Shown here in pieces: positions 41,795 through 51,400 of a DNA stretch of 64,000 bases. A model generated the notes under the pieces. That model saw only the letters and a list, made by a program, of their open reading frames with translations. It was not told the DNA's origin and searched no databases. The DNA comes from Bradyrhizobium sp. SZCCHNS1050. Its GTDB lineage: Bacteria; Pseudomonadota; Alphaproteobacteria; Rhizobiales; Xanthobacteraceae. Within the stretch, counting starts at the first letter, position 1. The number at the start of each line of letters is the position of its first letter. The stretch is taken from contig NZ_JAUETR010000001.1 in NCBI RefSeq assembly GCF_032484785.1, positions 4,963,501 through 5,027,500 on the forward strand, given 5' to 3'. The position numbers were made by a program, and so were the translations under genes.

Positions 41795-42958
41795 ATGACG
41801 GTGACGACGGAGACGTGGCGCGGACGCATCGCGCTGATGGTCGCGCATTGCGCCGGGATGGTCGATCTCGTCGCGCTGCCGGTCTGGGTGGGCGCGCTGA
41901 TCGAGCGCTACAGGTTCAGCCCGCAGCAGGCGGGACTGCTGGCCACGCTGTTCCTGCTGGGCGCCGTGCTCAGCAGCCTGTTCTTCGCACCTCGCTTCAA
42001 CCGGATGAACGCCCGCCTGGCGGCGGCTGCGGGATACGCCGTGGCCGCGCTGGTGTTCCTGGCCGCGAGCCGAACGTCGGAGTTTGCGCTGCTCGCGATG
42101 CTGCACGCGCTGGGCGGCGCAACAGCGGCCTGCGGGCTGAGCTTCACTCACGGCACCATCGCACGCAGCGCCAACCCGCACCGCCTGTTCGCCATCGTCG
42201 GAATGGCGCTCGGTGTGTTTGCCATTCTGTTTCTCGGCATGACGCCCAATCTCGTGGCGAGCTTCGGCGGCCAGGCCTTGTTCGTCGTGTTTGCCGGCGT
42301 GATGGCGGTCGCGGCGCTGGCGGCGGCGCTGTCATTTCCGAAGGGCGTGGTGCGCAGTGACGAGGATCTGATCGCGGAGGTCAGCCATCTGCCGCGCGCC
42401 GTCTGGTTCGGCATTGCCGGCATCAGCTGCATGGCGCTGACCCAGGCGATGCTGTTCAGCTTCATCGAGCGGATCGGCGCTGACCGCGGCTTCGAAGCTG
42501 ACGCGGTGACGGGCGTGCTGATCGCGCTCGGCTTCGTCAACCTGCTGCCGGCGCCGCTCGCCGCCATAATGGAGCGGCGGCTACCGGCGCGACACGTGCT
42601 GCTGGCGGGCCCGGTCTGCCAGGCGCTGATCGCCGTGACGATCACCTTCGGCTCCGGCTTCGTCGCCTATGCGGTCCCGACCGCGATCTTTGCCGCGGTG
42701 ATGATCTTCACCCACACCTTTGCGTTCGGGCTGCTGTCGCGTCTCGACCCGACCGCGCGGGCGTTGGCCGGCACGCCGGCGATGCTGATGATCGGCGCTG
42801 CGATCGGCCCCATTCTCGGCGGTACCTTGGTGCAGCTGTTCGGCTATCCTGCGCTCGGGCTCGGCGCCGTCATCATCTCATCCGTCGCCGTCGTGATGTT
42901 CTCGCGCGTGTTCGCTGCGCGCGGCGCAGCGTCCGCCGCCTCTCTCGAAATCGCCTGA
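41795..42958 (+). CDS. MFS transporter
   Basis: 387 residues, about 12 membrane segments (RIALMVAHCAGMVDLVALPV, QAGLLATLFLLGAVLSSLFF, ALGVFAILFLGM, GLGAVIISSVAVVMF). Lies within the catabolic operon, 43 bases after the monooxygenase, with GGGGAGG before the ATG; a probable uptake system for the aromatic substrate. Confidence 0.85.
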   Translation: MTVTTETWRGRIALMVAHCAGMVDLVALPVWVGALIERYRFSPQQAGLLATLFLLGAVLSSLFFAPRFNRMNARLAAAAGYAVAALVFLAASRTSEFALLAMLHALGGATAACGLSFTHGTIARSANPHRLFAIVGMALGVFAILFLGMTPNLVASFGGQALFVVFAGVMAVAALAAALSFPKGVVRSDEDLIAEVSHLPRAVWFGIAGISCMALTQAMLFSFIERIGADRGFEADAVTGVLIALGFVNLLPAPLAAIMERRLPARHVLLAGPVCQALIAVTITFGSGFVAYAVPTAIFAAVMIFTHTFAFGLLSRLDPTARALAGTPAMLMIGAAIGPILGGTLVQLFGYPALGLGAVIISSVAVVMFSRVFAARGAASAASLEIA

Positions 42959-42974
42959 CCAGGAGGCCTCCAGC

Positions 42975-43550
42975 ATGACCCTTCCGCAGATCCGCCGCGT
43001 CGTCACCGGCCATGACGCGCAGGGCGCCGCCGTGATCTCGTCCGACGGCGCCTTGCCAACCGTCACCGAGCTGGCGGCGATCCCCGGCACCTTCTTCCAC
43101 GAGGTCTGGAGCACGCAGGCAACGCCGGCGCTGATCGACAACGGTCCCGATCCGACGATCGGGCCGCTGCGGCTGCCGCCGCCAACGCATGGCAGCCGCA
43201 TCCGCTTCGTCGACATTCCGCCGGATACCGAGGACTTTCTCCGCAACGGCGCGGCGCGCATGAATGCCGCGTTCAGCCAGATCGGCGACCCCCACGCCTC
43301 GACCGTGACGACGGAATCGCCACATCCGCTGATGCACCGCACCGAGACGATCGACTATGGCATCGTCATCTCCGGTGAGATCACGCTGGTGCTCGACAAG
43401 GGCACCGCTGACCTCAAGGTCGGCGACGTGGTGATCCAGCGCGGCACCAACCACGCCTGGGCCAACCGCAGCGACAAGCCGTGCCGGATGCTGTTCATCC
43501 TGGTCGACGGCAAGTTCGGTCCCGAAGCCAACCCGACCAAGGCCAGCTGA
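42975..43550 (+). CDS. Cupin-domain protein
   Basis: 191 residues with one cupin barrel in the second half: MHRTETIDYGIVISGEITLV and VGDVVIQRGTNHAWANRSDK carry candidate metal ligands (a histidine near MHRTE, Glu, and the NHAW histidine). Small cupins of this kind act as isomerases or dioxygenases, or simply bind ligand. AGGAGG precedes the start; the stop overlaps the next ATG. Confidence 0.82.
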   Translation: MTLPQIRRVVTGHDAQGAAVISSDGALPTVTELAAIPGTFFHEVWSTQATPALIDNGPDPTIGPLRLPPPTHGSRIRFVDIPPDTEDFLRNGAARMNAAFSQIGDPHASTVTTESPHPLMHRTETIDYGIVISGEITLVLDKGTADLKVGDVVIQRGTNHAWANRSDKPCRMLFILVDGKFGPEANPTKAS

Positions 43551-44551
43551 TGAGACTCGCGACCTATCGGAACGGCAGCCCCGACGGCGGCCTGGTCATC
43601 GTCTCCGGGGATCAGGCGCGCGCGTGCAATGCCAGCGCCATCGCACCGGATCTGCTGACGGCGCTGCGGAATTGGCAGCAGGTCGAGCCGGCGTTGCGCC
43701 AGCTCGCTGAAAGTCTCGAGGATGGATCGGCTGCCGATGTAACGGCGTTCGATCCCGCGCGATGCCTCGCACCGCTGCCGCGCGCGCCGCAATGGCTGGA
43801 TGGCTCGGCCTTCCTGAATCACGGACGGCTGATGGATGTCGCCTTCAACAAGCCGCCGATCCCCGACTTCGACACCGTCCCGGTGATGTACCAGGGCGCC
43901 AGCGACGACTTCCTCGGGCCGCAGGACGATGTTCCCTTCGTGACAGAAGCTGATGGCATCGACTTCGAGGGCGAGTTCGGCGTCATCGTCGACGACGTGC
44001 CGATGGCTGCTTCTACCGAAGAGGCTGCGCAACGAATCCGGCTGCTGGTGCAGATCAACGACTGGAGCCTGCGCGCGGTCGGCGCGCGCGAGGTTCGCAC
44101 CGGCTTCGGCTTCCTGCAGGCGAAGCCCTCGACCAGCTTCGCGCCGTTTGCGGTGACGCCGGACGAGGTCGGCGATGCCTGGCGCGATGGCCGGCTCGAC
44201 ATGGCCCTGCATGTCCGGCGCAATGGCGAGCGGATCGGCGCAGCCTCGGGCCGCGAGATGGCGTTCTCGTTCCCGCAGCTGATCGCCCATGCGGCGCGGA
44301 CGCGGCGGTTGACGGCCGGCACGATCATCGGCTCGGGCACGGTCTCGAACGCCGATCGCGCCGCCGGATCGAGCTGCCTTGCCGAGGTCCGGGCGATCGA
44401 GATGATCGAGCACGGCGCGGCGCGGACCTCGTTCCTGCGCTTCGGTGAGGAGGTGACCATGCAGGCCTGCTTCGCCGATGGCCGGCCGGGTCCGTTCGGG
44501 CGTGTCGCGCAGCGCGTGGTTCGTGCGGCGGGCGCCGACCGGCCGGATTGA
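43550..44551 (+). CDS. Fumarylacetoacetate hydrolase (FAH) family protein
   Basis: 333 residues; the FAH fold with metal-binding acids in IDFEGEFGVIVDDVPMAAS (E-x-E) and later D in INDWSLRAVG, then QAKPSTSFAPFAVTP and GTIIGSGTVSNAD. Members hydrolyse acylpyruvates or isomerise ring-opened intermediates. ATG at 43550 overlaps the cupin stop (ATGA). Confidence 0.88.
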   Translation: MRLATYRNGSPDGGLVIVSGDQARACNASAIAPDLLTALRNWQQVEPALRQLAESLEDGSAADVTAFDPARCLAPLPRAPQWLDGSAFLNHGRLMDVAFNKPPIPDFDTVPVMYQGASDDFLGPQDDVPFVTEADGIDFEGEFGVIVDDVPMAASTEEAAQRIRLLVQINDWSLRAVGAREVRTGFGFLQAKPSTSFAPFAVTPDEVGDAWRDGRLDMALHVRRNGERIGAASGREMAFSFPQLIAHAARTRRLTAGTIIGSGTVSNADRAAGSSCLAEVRAIEMIEHGAARTSFLRFGEEVTMQACFADGRPGPFGRVAQRVVRAAGADRPD

Positions 44552-44554
44552 ACC

Positions 44555-45478
44555 ATGCGTATTCTTGTCACGGGGGCCGCGGGCTTCATCGGCCGTGCGC
44601 TGCTGCATCGGTTGCTGATCGACATGGACGGTGCTGAAATCACCGCACTCGATCTCGCCGAGGCGCCAGCGGGATTGTCCGGTGCGCGTCTGTCCTGGAT
44701 CCGAGGCGGCCTCGACGATCCCGCCGTGCTCGAGCAACTCGGCGCCGCGCCGTTCCACCTCGTGTTCCACCTCGCCAGCATTCCCGGCGGCCGCGCCGAG
44801 GCCGCGCCCGCGCTCGGCCGCCGCGTCAATCTCGATGCGTCGCTGGATCTCTTCCAGCTGCTGGCGGAGAGCCGACATCGGCCGCGCTTGGTCTATGCCA
44901 GCAGCATCGCCGTCTACGGCGCGCTTGCGGAGGCGCGGGTCAGCGCGACGACGGAGGCGCGGCCGGCGATCACCTATGGCGCGCACAAGCGGATGGTGGA
45001 GATCGCGCTCGCCGATCACACGCGACGCGGAGATCTGTTGGGTATCGCACTGCGGCTGCCCGGCATCGTGGCGCGGCCCAGGCCCGTGAGCGGCTTCGGA
45101 TCGGCGTTCATGAGCGAGCTGCTGCATGCGCTGTCCGCGGGCGAGCGCTATGTCTGTCCGGTGTCGCCGGGCGCGACGGCCTGGTGGTTGTCCGCGAAGG
45201 CCGCCGTCGACAATCTCCTCCTCGCCGGGAAGCTCGATGTCTGCGGAACCCTGCAGCTTCCGGCGCTTCGTCTCTCGATCGCCGAGGTGGTGGACGGCCT
45301 GGCGCAGCTGCTCGGCGCGGAGCGCGCCGCGCGCGTGACGTTCGATCCCGATCAAGGCATAGAGGACGTCTTCGGCCGCTATCCCGAGTTGGATGCCACC
45401 GCCGAGCTGGCCCTCGGCTTCGCCCACGATGGATCGGTGGCGGAGATGATCGCGAATGCGGTGCGCGCGATCGCATGA
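44555..45478 (+). CDS. Extended SDR, NAD-dependent epimerase/dehydratase family
   Basis: 307 residues. Nucleotide-binding motif ILVTGAAGFIGRALL, acidic ALDLAEA, catalytic YASSIAVYG and YGAHKRMVE (Y-x-x-x-K). Resembles the D-erythronate dehydrogenase subgroup. Starts three bases after the FAH gene and closes the operon. Confidence 0.85.
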   Translation: MRILVTGAAGFIGRALLHRLLIDMDGAEITALDLAEAPAGLSGARLSWIRGGLDDPAVLEQLGAAPFHLVFHLASIPGGRAEAAPALGRRVNLDASLDLFQLLAESRHRPRLVYASSIAVYGALAEARVSATTEARPAITYGAHKRMVEIALADHTRRGDLLGIALRLPGIVARPRPVSGFGSAFMSELLHALSAGERYVCPVSPGATAWWLSAKAAVDNLLLAGKLDVCGTLQLPALRLSIAEVVDGLAQLLGAERAARVTFDPDQGIEDVFGRYPELDATAELALGFAHDGSVAEMIANAVRAIA

Positions 45479-45985
45479 CGGGGAATGAGCCCAACTCGCC
45501 GGACCAGCATCTGTCGGGCGAGGCCATGGGCACCGCGGCCATGGCGTCCCAAAAGGAGTGCTGATTCTTTGATTTTGTTGGTTTTCCCTGCTTCCTTAGG
45601 GAGCGCCAGTTTCCAAGCTGAACTATTGATTTCTGGGAGTTTGAGCCGGACTACATGTTCGGCAGGATGGGCGTTGACGCCAAGGTCGGTGGTGCCGCAA
45701 TCCCAGGCTGGACCGTTACGGCTCTGGTGTTCATTCCATTCGCGGCTGGTTATTTCCTGTCGTACCTGTTCCGGACGATCAATGGCGTGGTCTCCCCGCG
45801 CCTCGCCTCCGAGCTTGGACCGATGCTGATGATCGCTCTTGGCGCTCGCCGAGGCGAAGCAAGCCTCGCGTCTGGAGGTCGTATCAATAGAGCCGAGCCG
45901 GACAAATGCAGTGCTGCGGTTGGAGGCTCCGGCACGTCGCGATGAACTGATGTGCCGGCCGGCTCCATCGGGGAGCGGCGGAGGC
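45479..45985. pseudogene. Intergenic stretch containing an N-terminal MFS transporter fragment
   Basis: On the plus strand, about 45685-45825 reads AAIPGWTVTALVFIPFAAGY then FLSYLFRTINGVVSPRLASE, the first membrane helix and following loop of an MFS transporter, after which similarity stops abruptly (PMLMIALGARRGEAS). The remaining about 1.1 kb of such a gene is absent. No intact gene in the rest of the stretch. Confidence 0.55.
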
Positions 45986-46663
45986 TCATTTCGCACCCGA
46001 CAGGAAGCTCTTGATGAAATCGACGGCTCCCGCCGATTTTGCCGGATCGGACGGCGGCGCTTCGGCGGCCGACGGTTGCGCCGCCAGACGCGCGGTGTGC
46101 GCGTGAAGATGCCGCGTCCGCCGGTGGGCGTGAGTGGCGCTCTGCCCGTGCCTCTGCGAAGCACTGCTCACGGTGATCGTGATCTTCTTCGATACCAGCG
46201 GTGGATCGAAGTTGAAGTGCATGCCGTCGCCCAGGACGAGCTGCAGGTTATGCTTGCCGGGGGGCAGCTCGATCAGGGCCTCGGTCTCGCCCGCGCCGTA
46301 GTGCAGGTGCTTTCTGTCCTGCGGAATCGGCTCGCCCGGGCTGATCGGCTCATCGGCGTCGATCAGGAGGTGATGATGGCCGGTGTTGGCAAAGGCGTCA
46401 CCGGCATGGGTCACGCCCATGTTGCGAAGTCCGAACCGGCACCAGAACGCGGTCTTCACGGTGTCGCCGTCGGTTGGCGTGATGAAATACAGGTAGGCGT
46501 CCTTCGGCGCCGTTTTCGCCTGCGCCCATGCGAGAGTCGGCAACAGCACCAGCGTGTAGGCCAACACGGTGGACCCGAGCGTCGCGACTGCGGCGAGACG
46601 ACGTCGTCGCCAGGGCGTCAGATCCAGTAGCGGCGCGCGACGCGTAGATTTCTCACTCCACAT
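45986..46663 (-). CDS. DUF4399 protein, exported or membrane-anchored
   Basis: 225 residues: basic N-terminus, a hydrophobic segment (LAAVATLGSTVLAYTLVLLP) ending near TLAWAQA, then the DUF4399 domain (AYLYFITPTDGDTVKTAFW, NTGHHHLLIDADEP, ALIELPPGKHNLQLVLGDG). The C-terminal 70 residues are histidine/alanine-rich and end in DFIKSFLSGAK. Histidine-rich HHH may bind metal. Domain function unknown. Confidence 0.78.
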   Translation of the reverse strand: MWSEKSTRRAPLLDLTPWRRRRLAAVATLGSTVLAYTLVLLPTLAWAQAKTAPKDAYLYFITPTDGDTVKTAFWCRFGLRNMGVTHAGDAFANTGHHHLLIDADEPISPGEPIPQDRKHLHYGAGETEALIELPPGKHNLQLVLGDGMHFNFDPPLVSKKITITVSSASQRHGQSATHAHRRTRHLHAHTARLAAQPSAAEAPPSDPAKSAGAVDFIKSFLSGAK

Positions 46664-46931
46664 ATCCCCAACTCATAAACAACGACGATCATCGATCGCA
46701 AATATCGAACGGTGTAGCCGGTCCATGAATGGGGCGTAGCGCGGCAAATTTGAGGTTTCGATCGGTCTCGTCCTACGATTCCCGATAAGAATTTGAATAA
46801 AGAGGCTCGGCAGACCAGGCGTCCTGCGGATCTGCGACGCTGGTGTTCGCTGTGGCGCGAGACATTTGCGGGCGCAGGCCCCGCATCGGCGTCGACGGCA
46901 CGCTGGCCTGGCTCAGCATACCGCGGCCGCA

Positions 46932-48446
46932 TCAGAGCGAAAGAGCGAGGCGAAAGCCATGGGTCGGATACCTGACGCGCCCATCATAGCGGTCGCGGCT
47001 CCCGCTGCGGGCATAGCTCGCATCCTTCTTCCATGAACCCGAGCGAATGACATGGACGAAGCTCTGCTCGTCGATCCATGCCGAGCCATCGGACGGCGCG
47101 CCCTGATAGCTCTTGTGCCAGCTGTCGGCCACCCATTGGTCGACGCTCCCGCCCATGTCGAACAGGCCAAACGGATTGGCCGCAAAGCTTCCGACCTTCA
47201 TGAGCTGCGCGGGCGCGCCGGGCTCGTTGCATCCGTTGCAATTGGCCATGCCGGAGCGCATCCGGTCGCCCCACCAGAACGCCGTCGTTGCGCCGCCGCG
47301 CGCTGCATATTCCCATTCGGCCTCGGTCGGGAGCCGGAACGGCTTGCCGACGGCCCGCGAGAGCCAAGCCAGATAGCCCCTGACGTCGTCGTAGCCGACA
47401 TTCGTCACGGGGTTGTCGTCCGGGCCGCTCATCACGTCGGCGCATGCCCCGTCAGCCACGCACGCCTTCCACTCGCCAATCGTGACCGGGTATTTGCCGA
47501 GCGCGAACGGCTTGATCGTGACGCGGTGGACCGGAAGCTCGGAGCTCTCGACGCCGCCCATCGCGAATGCCCCTCCTGGAATCATCACCATGTCAGGCAG
47601 GCGAATCGCGGCTGCCTCCGCCGGCCCTGGGGTCGCAGTCGACTCTGCTGCCGGCGCAGTCTCGGGAGCGGTCGCAGCGCTTGCCGATGCGAGCAGGGCG
47701 GGCGCCTCGAGCGGCGCGGTTTCAGCGGAACGCGAGAGCGTTGCAGTGTCCGAGGGCGCGTCCGGCATCGGCGCCGGGGCGGTCGCGGCTGACATGGCCT
47801 CTGCCGTGACGACGCGCCCCGAACTCTCGACGCTTGCGCGGCTCGACGCGGTCACGGAGGCCTCGGCGGCTTGCGGCTGTGTTGGCGGGGGAGCGGCCGG
47901 CTCCCGCGCCAGCATGAACCAGCTGGCGGCGGCAGCGAGCAACAATGCGCCGAGGCTGGCAGCCGCAGCGCGGGTCCAGACCAGCGGCCTGCGCTCCGCC
48001 CTTGCCGCGGCCGCGCGCAGCCTCGTGGCCAGCTTGTCGTAGCCGTGCGCCTGCCAGATCTCCGCGCGGCTGCGCGCCTCGTTCGGGGCGTATTGAGCGA
48101 TCGAGACGCCGGGAATGCTGCAGACGACCCGTCCCGGCTGTCCGCCACCGGGAGCGGTGGCCTCGACCTCGGCCGCATCGCATCGTGCGGCGAGCGATTG
48201 CTTCAAGGGGCCGCACATCATCAACAGCAGTCCGCCGTCGCCCCTGCTGCGGCGCTCCTGGATCTCGGGGCAGGCGACCTGCTCGTCGAGGCGGTGGAAG
48301 CCGGGTGGGCGCAGCGTGTTCATCGCCACCCGCACGATCCGGCCGCACTGCTCGCAAGGCACCGGATAGGTCACGGCGGTCAGCGGTCGCTCGTCCCGAT
48401 CGGTGACCGGAGCCTGCGATGGCGCGAGGATGTCGATGCCGATCAT
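46932..48446 (-). CDS. Membrane-anchored FGE/SUMF1-fold protein lacking catalytic cysteines
   Basis: 504 residues from ATG at 48446 (MIGIDILAPSQAPV). N-terminal cytoplasmic part with a C-x-x-C knuckle (PCEQCGRIVRV), a membrane helix (AAAASLGALLLAAAASWFML), an Ala/Pro/Ser-rich linker, and a C-terminal FGE-sulfatase domain (MVMIPGGAFAMGGVESSELP, LPTEAEWEYAARGGATTAFW, GLFDMGGSVDQWVADSW, SYARSGSRDRYDG, THGFRLALS). True formylglycine-generating enzymes have two cysteines around the R-G-G-S-W-x-C / Y-C-R stretch; here it reads IRSGSWKKDASYARSGS with none. So it is not a sulfatase activator. The upstream giant gene ends 37 bases before its start. Confidence 0.85.
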   Translation of the reverse strand: MIGIDILAPSQAPVTDRDERPLTAVTYPVPCEQCGRIVRVAMNTLRPPGFHRLDEQVACPEIQERRSRGDGGLLLMMCGPLKQSLAARCDAAEVEATAPGGGQPGRVVCSIPGVSIAQYAPNEARSRAEIWQAHGYDKLATRLRAAAARAERRPLVWTRAAAASLGALLLAAAASWFMLAREPAAPPPTQPQAAEASVTASSRASVESSGRVVTAEAMSAATAPAPMPDAPSDTATLSRSAETAPLEAPALLASASAATAPETAPAAESTATPGPAEAAAIRLPDMVMIPGGAFAMGGVESSELPVHRVTIKPFALGKYPVTIGEWKACVADGACADVMSGPDDNPVTNVGYDDVRGYLAWLSRAVGKPFRLPTEAEWEYAARGGATTAFWWGDRMRSGMANCNGCNEPGAPAQLMKVGSFAANPFGLFDMGGSVDQWVADSWHKSYQGAPSDGSAWIDEQSFVHVIRSGSWKKDASYARSGSRDRYDGRVRYPTHGFRLALSL

Positions 48447-48483
48447 AGGACGGCGCCTTCCGTGCGTCGGCCTTGCCGCCGGA

Positions 48484-51400
48484 TCATTGTCCCCAGGCGG
48501 CAAACGCATCCTTGAACGCGCGCTCACCGTCCGCTCCCTTCTCGATCGCCAGCACCGCCCGGCTGCCGCCATTGTAGACGATCGGGATGTCGATCCAGTC
48601 CTTGCCCTTGAGCAGCAACACGTTCCGCTTCATGTCGACATCCCCCGCCGACAGCGCGATCATGAAGAACTCCGGCGTCACCTTGGCGGTCATGGTGGTC
48701 AACGGGGTCCCGCGACCCGCTTCCTTGGGCTTCATGCTGACGCCCTTCAAGGTCTCCACCCCGGCGTGAGACGGGTCGTCCGGCCAGTTGAACTTGATCT
48801 CCATGATGTGGCTCGCCGGCATTTCGGCTTCCTTGTTTGGACGCAGCGACAACGTCGCCGTCATCCTCTTGTCGATCTCGACATCGCCTTTGATCGAGGC
48901 TGGCACCGCTCCTGCCGCAGGCTCGACATGCCAGGTGACTTTCCCGAGATAGCGCTTGCCGTGCGGATCCTGCGGATCCTCCTGGTACAGCACGGCATGT
49001 GACACCATCGTCTCGGTCGCGCTCCCCGTGGTGATCGCATCGCCGCCAGCACCGCCCCTGGCGTCAGGCGTTATCCGATCCGCGATGACGTTGCGCGGCT
49101 CGGCGGCGGCCGGCGAGGCGGCATTCCAGGACACCGGGAGTCGGTTCAAAACGGTTTGCAAGGACGTCGTGATCCGGCTCGCCGCCGGCTGCCAGTAGAT
49201 CGATGCGCCAACCACCGCGACCGCCAAGCCGGCGGCAGCGGCCATCATGTGCCGGCGGAGCGAGCGGTGTGGACGCCTCGCTCCATGATCAGGCCGCGGA
49301 CGCCGACCCGGCGACAGCGCGCGATGATCGATACGGACAGCGGCGGGCTCCGACGCGGCTTGACCGGGTGTCATCGTCTCGGACGTTTCCACCTCGTGGG
49401 CGAGCACGGCCACTCGTGCGACGGCGGCATCGTCCGCCGGCGACTTTGCAGCCTGCGCAGAACGATCGGCCACGGGCGGCTCATTCTCCGCGATGTCGAC
49501 CGGCGCTGCGGGCGCGACGGACGCCGGCGGCGCAGAGGCGGGCGTATCAGACGACGAGGCGGTACGCGTTTCATCGGTCGCGACCTCATGCTCGCGGCGC
49601 CGCGTTGGACGCGCCCCGATGCCGGCGCCGGCGCGGTTGCCCAGCCAATCCGGCACCGGACTCTCGATCGAGATGGCCGGCTCAGCGCGTTGCTCCGAGA
49701 GCCGCGCCAGCGACAGGCTTTCGGCCACCGTGGCGATCTCGTCTTCCAGCGAATAGGCGCGGCGCGTTACGGATCGCGCGGATGCCGGGTGATCCTCCGC
49801 AGCGCCAGCGAGCCGCGCGGGAGCCGGATGCGGGCTGGTCGCCGGCGGTGCCGATGGCTGCGGTGAGCCGACGGCTGCAAGCGCGACCGGATCGACCCGG
49901 CGAGCGTGCTCCCGAAGTCTGATCATCCGGTCGGGAAACAGCATCTTGACGAAATCGCAGAGCGCTGCGCCCGGCAGCAGGAACCGGCGCATGGCAGCCG
50001 GACCGCTGCGCAGGATGCTGCGTGCGATGGTTTCGATGTCGTGCTCACCTTGCGCGACGCGCTCGCCGGTCTGCCGATCGTCATCGATGACGACGACCTT
50101 GCGGGCCCGGAGCATCGCAGTGAGTTCGCGCAGATCGGATTGCGAGGCATCGTCGATGACGACGAGATCAAATGCGCCGAGCCGGGCCGGTAGCTGCTCG
50201 GCCACGCGCCATGCCGGCACGAGCTGGCATGGGATGCCTTCGTAGCAGCTCTCGAGTGCCTCGCGTGCAGCCTGACGCAACCGGCATGCGGTGGGGCCGG
50301 AACAGGTCGCTGCCATCTTTCTCAGCGTAGTCATGAACACGGTGAGCGCCTGCCTCATGGCGCTGCCGGTGTTCTGTGCCAGGCCGAGATGCATCCGTGC
50401 CACGACGACCTGACCGAACAGCTCGCGCAGTCGCGTCTCCAGCGCCGCGCGCTGGTCGGACAGGCCCTGCAAACGCTGATGCTGACCGATGCCTTCGGTC
50501 TGCCGCATCAGCACCGCCCAATTCCAGGCCATCATCCAATCTGCAACGAGCACCGGATCCCCGGTCTGCGGATGTGCCGGCTCGGTCCTGATCCGCCGGG
50601 CGAAGGCGTCCGCTCCGGCCTCGGTGATCGCTCGGCAGACCTCGTCGAGCAGTTCGAAATCTTGGCGCCGGTCGTGCAGCGACTGCAGCCGGGTGCGAAG
50701 GGTGCTCCAGCGTGTCTCGATGTCGCGCGGGTCGACACCGTCGCGGCCGATCTGCGAGAGCACGTCGGCATGAGCCTGCGTTGCGATCTTGCCGCTGCCG
50801 CCAAACAGCTCGTTCAGCCGGGTGAGCTCCAGCCGCTGCTTGCCGATGCGGAGAGCCATGCTCCTCACTGCGGCTGCGAGCGCAGAAAGTCGTCGGCCGT
50901 CACCGAGCAATCCGGCGATCGCGTCGTCCGGCATCGACAGCTTCGGTGCGGCGGAGAGAACATTGCGCTTCGCCAGCGCCGCCAGCACGATCGCGGCCTC
51001 GACGCTTTTGACGACGCGCTCGTGACCGTGGAACGTGTGAGAGGAGTCCGGCTCGGGCGCAGGCGCACCGATTTCGGCCGCTAGCGATCGCCATCTGGCG
51101 TCGAGCGAATGCAGGTGCCGACGCCAGGTCAGATAGTCGCGAACATGGCCCCAGTCGGCCGCGCCTTTCGGCGCGAAGCCAGCCACCCTGATCGCCTCCA
51201 CGGTCTGCTTCAACGCACGGCCGGACAGGGAGAATGTCGCGAACGGCCTTGCTCCGGCCGACAGCCGTTCGACAATCGTGAGCAGTTCCTGGCTGGCGAA
51301 GGCGTCCGCCGGCGTTTCCACCGGCCGAACCAGGAAGCCGGCACGTTGCGACAGCAGGGACGACGCATCGCGGGCAAAATCGACGAGGATGCCACCGTCA

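Noticed and set aside
43355..45427. 690-codon minus-strand frame antisense to the cupin, FAH and SDR genes
   Set aside because: Shadow of three genes with intact motifs and coupled starts.
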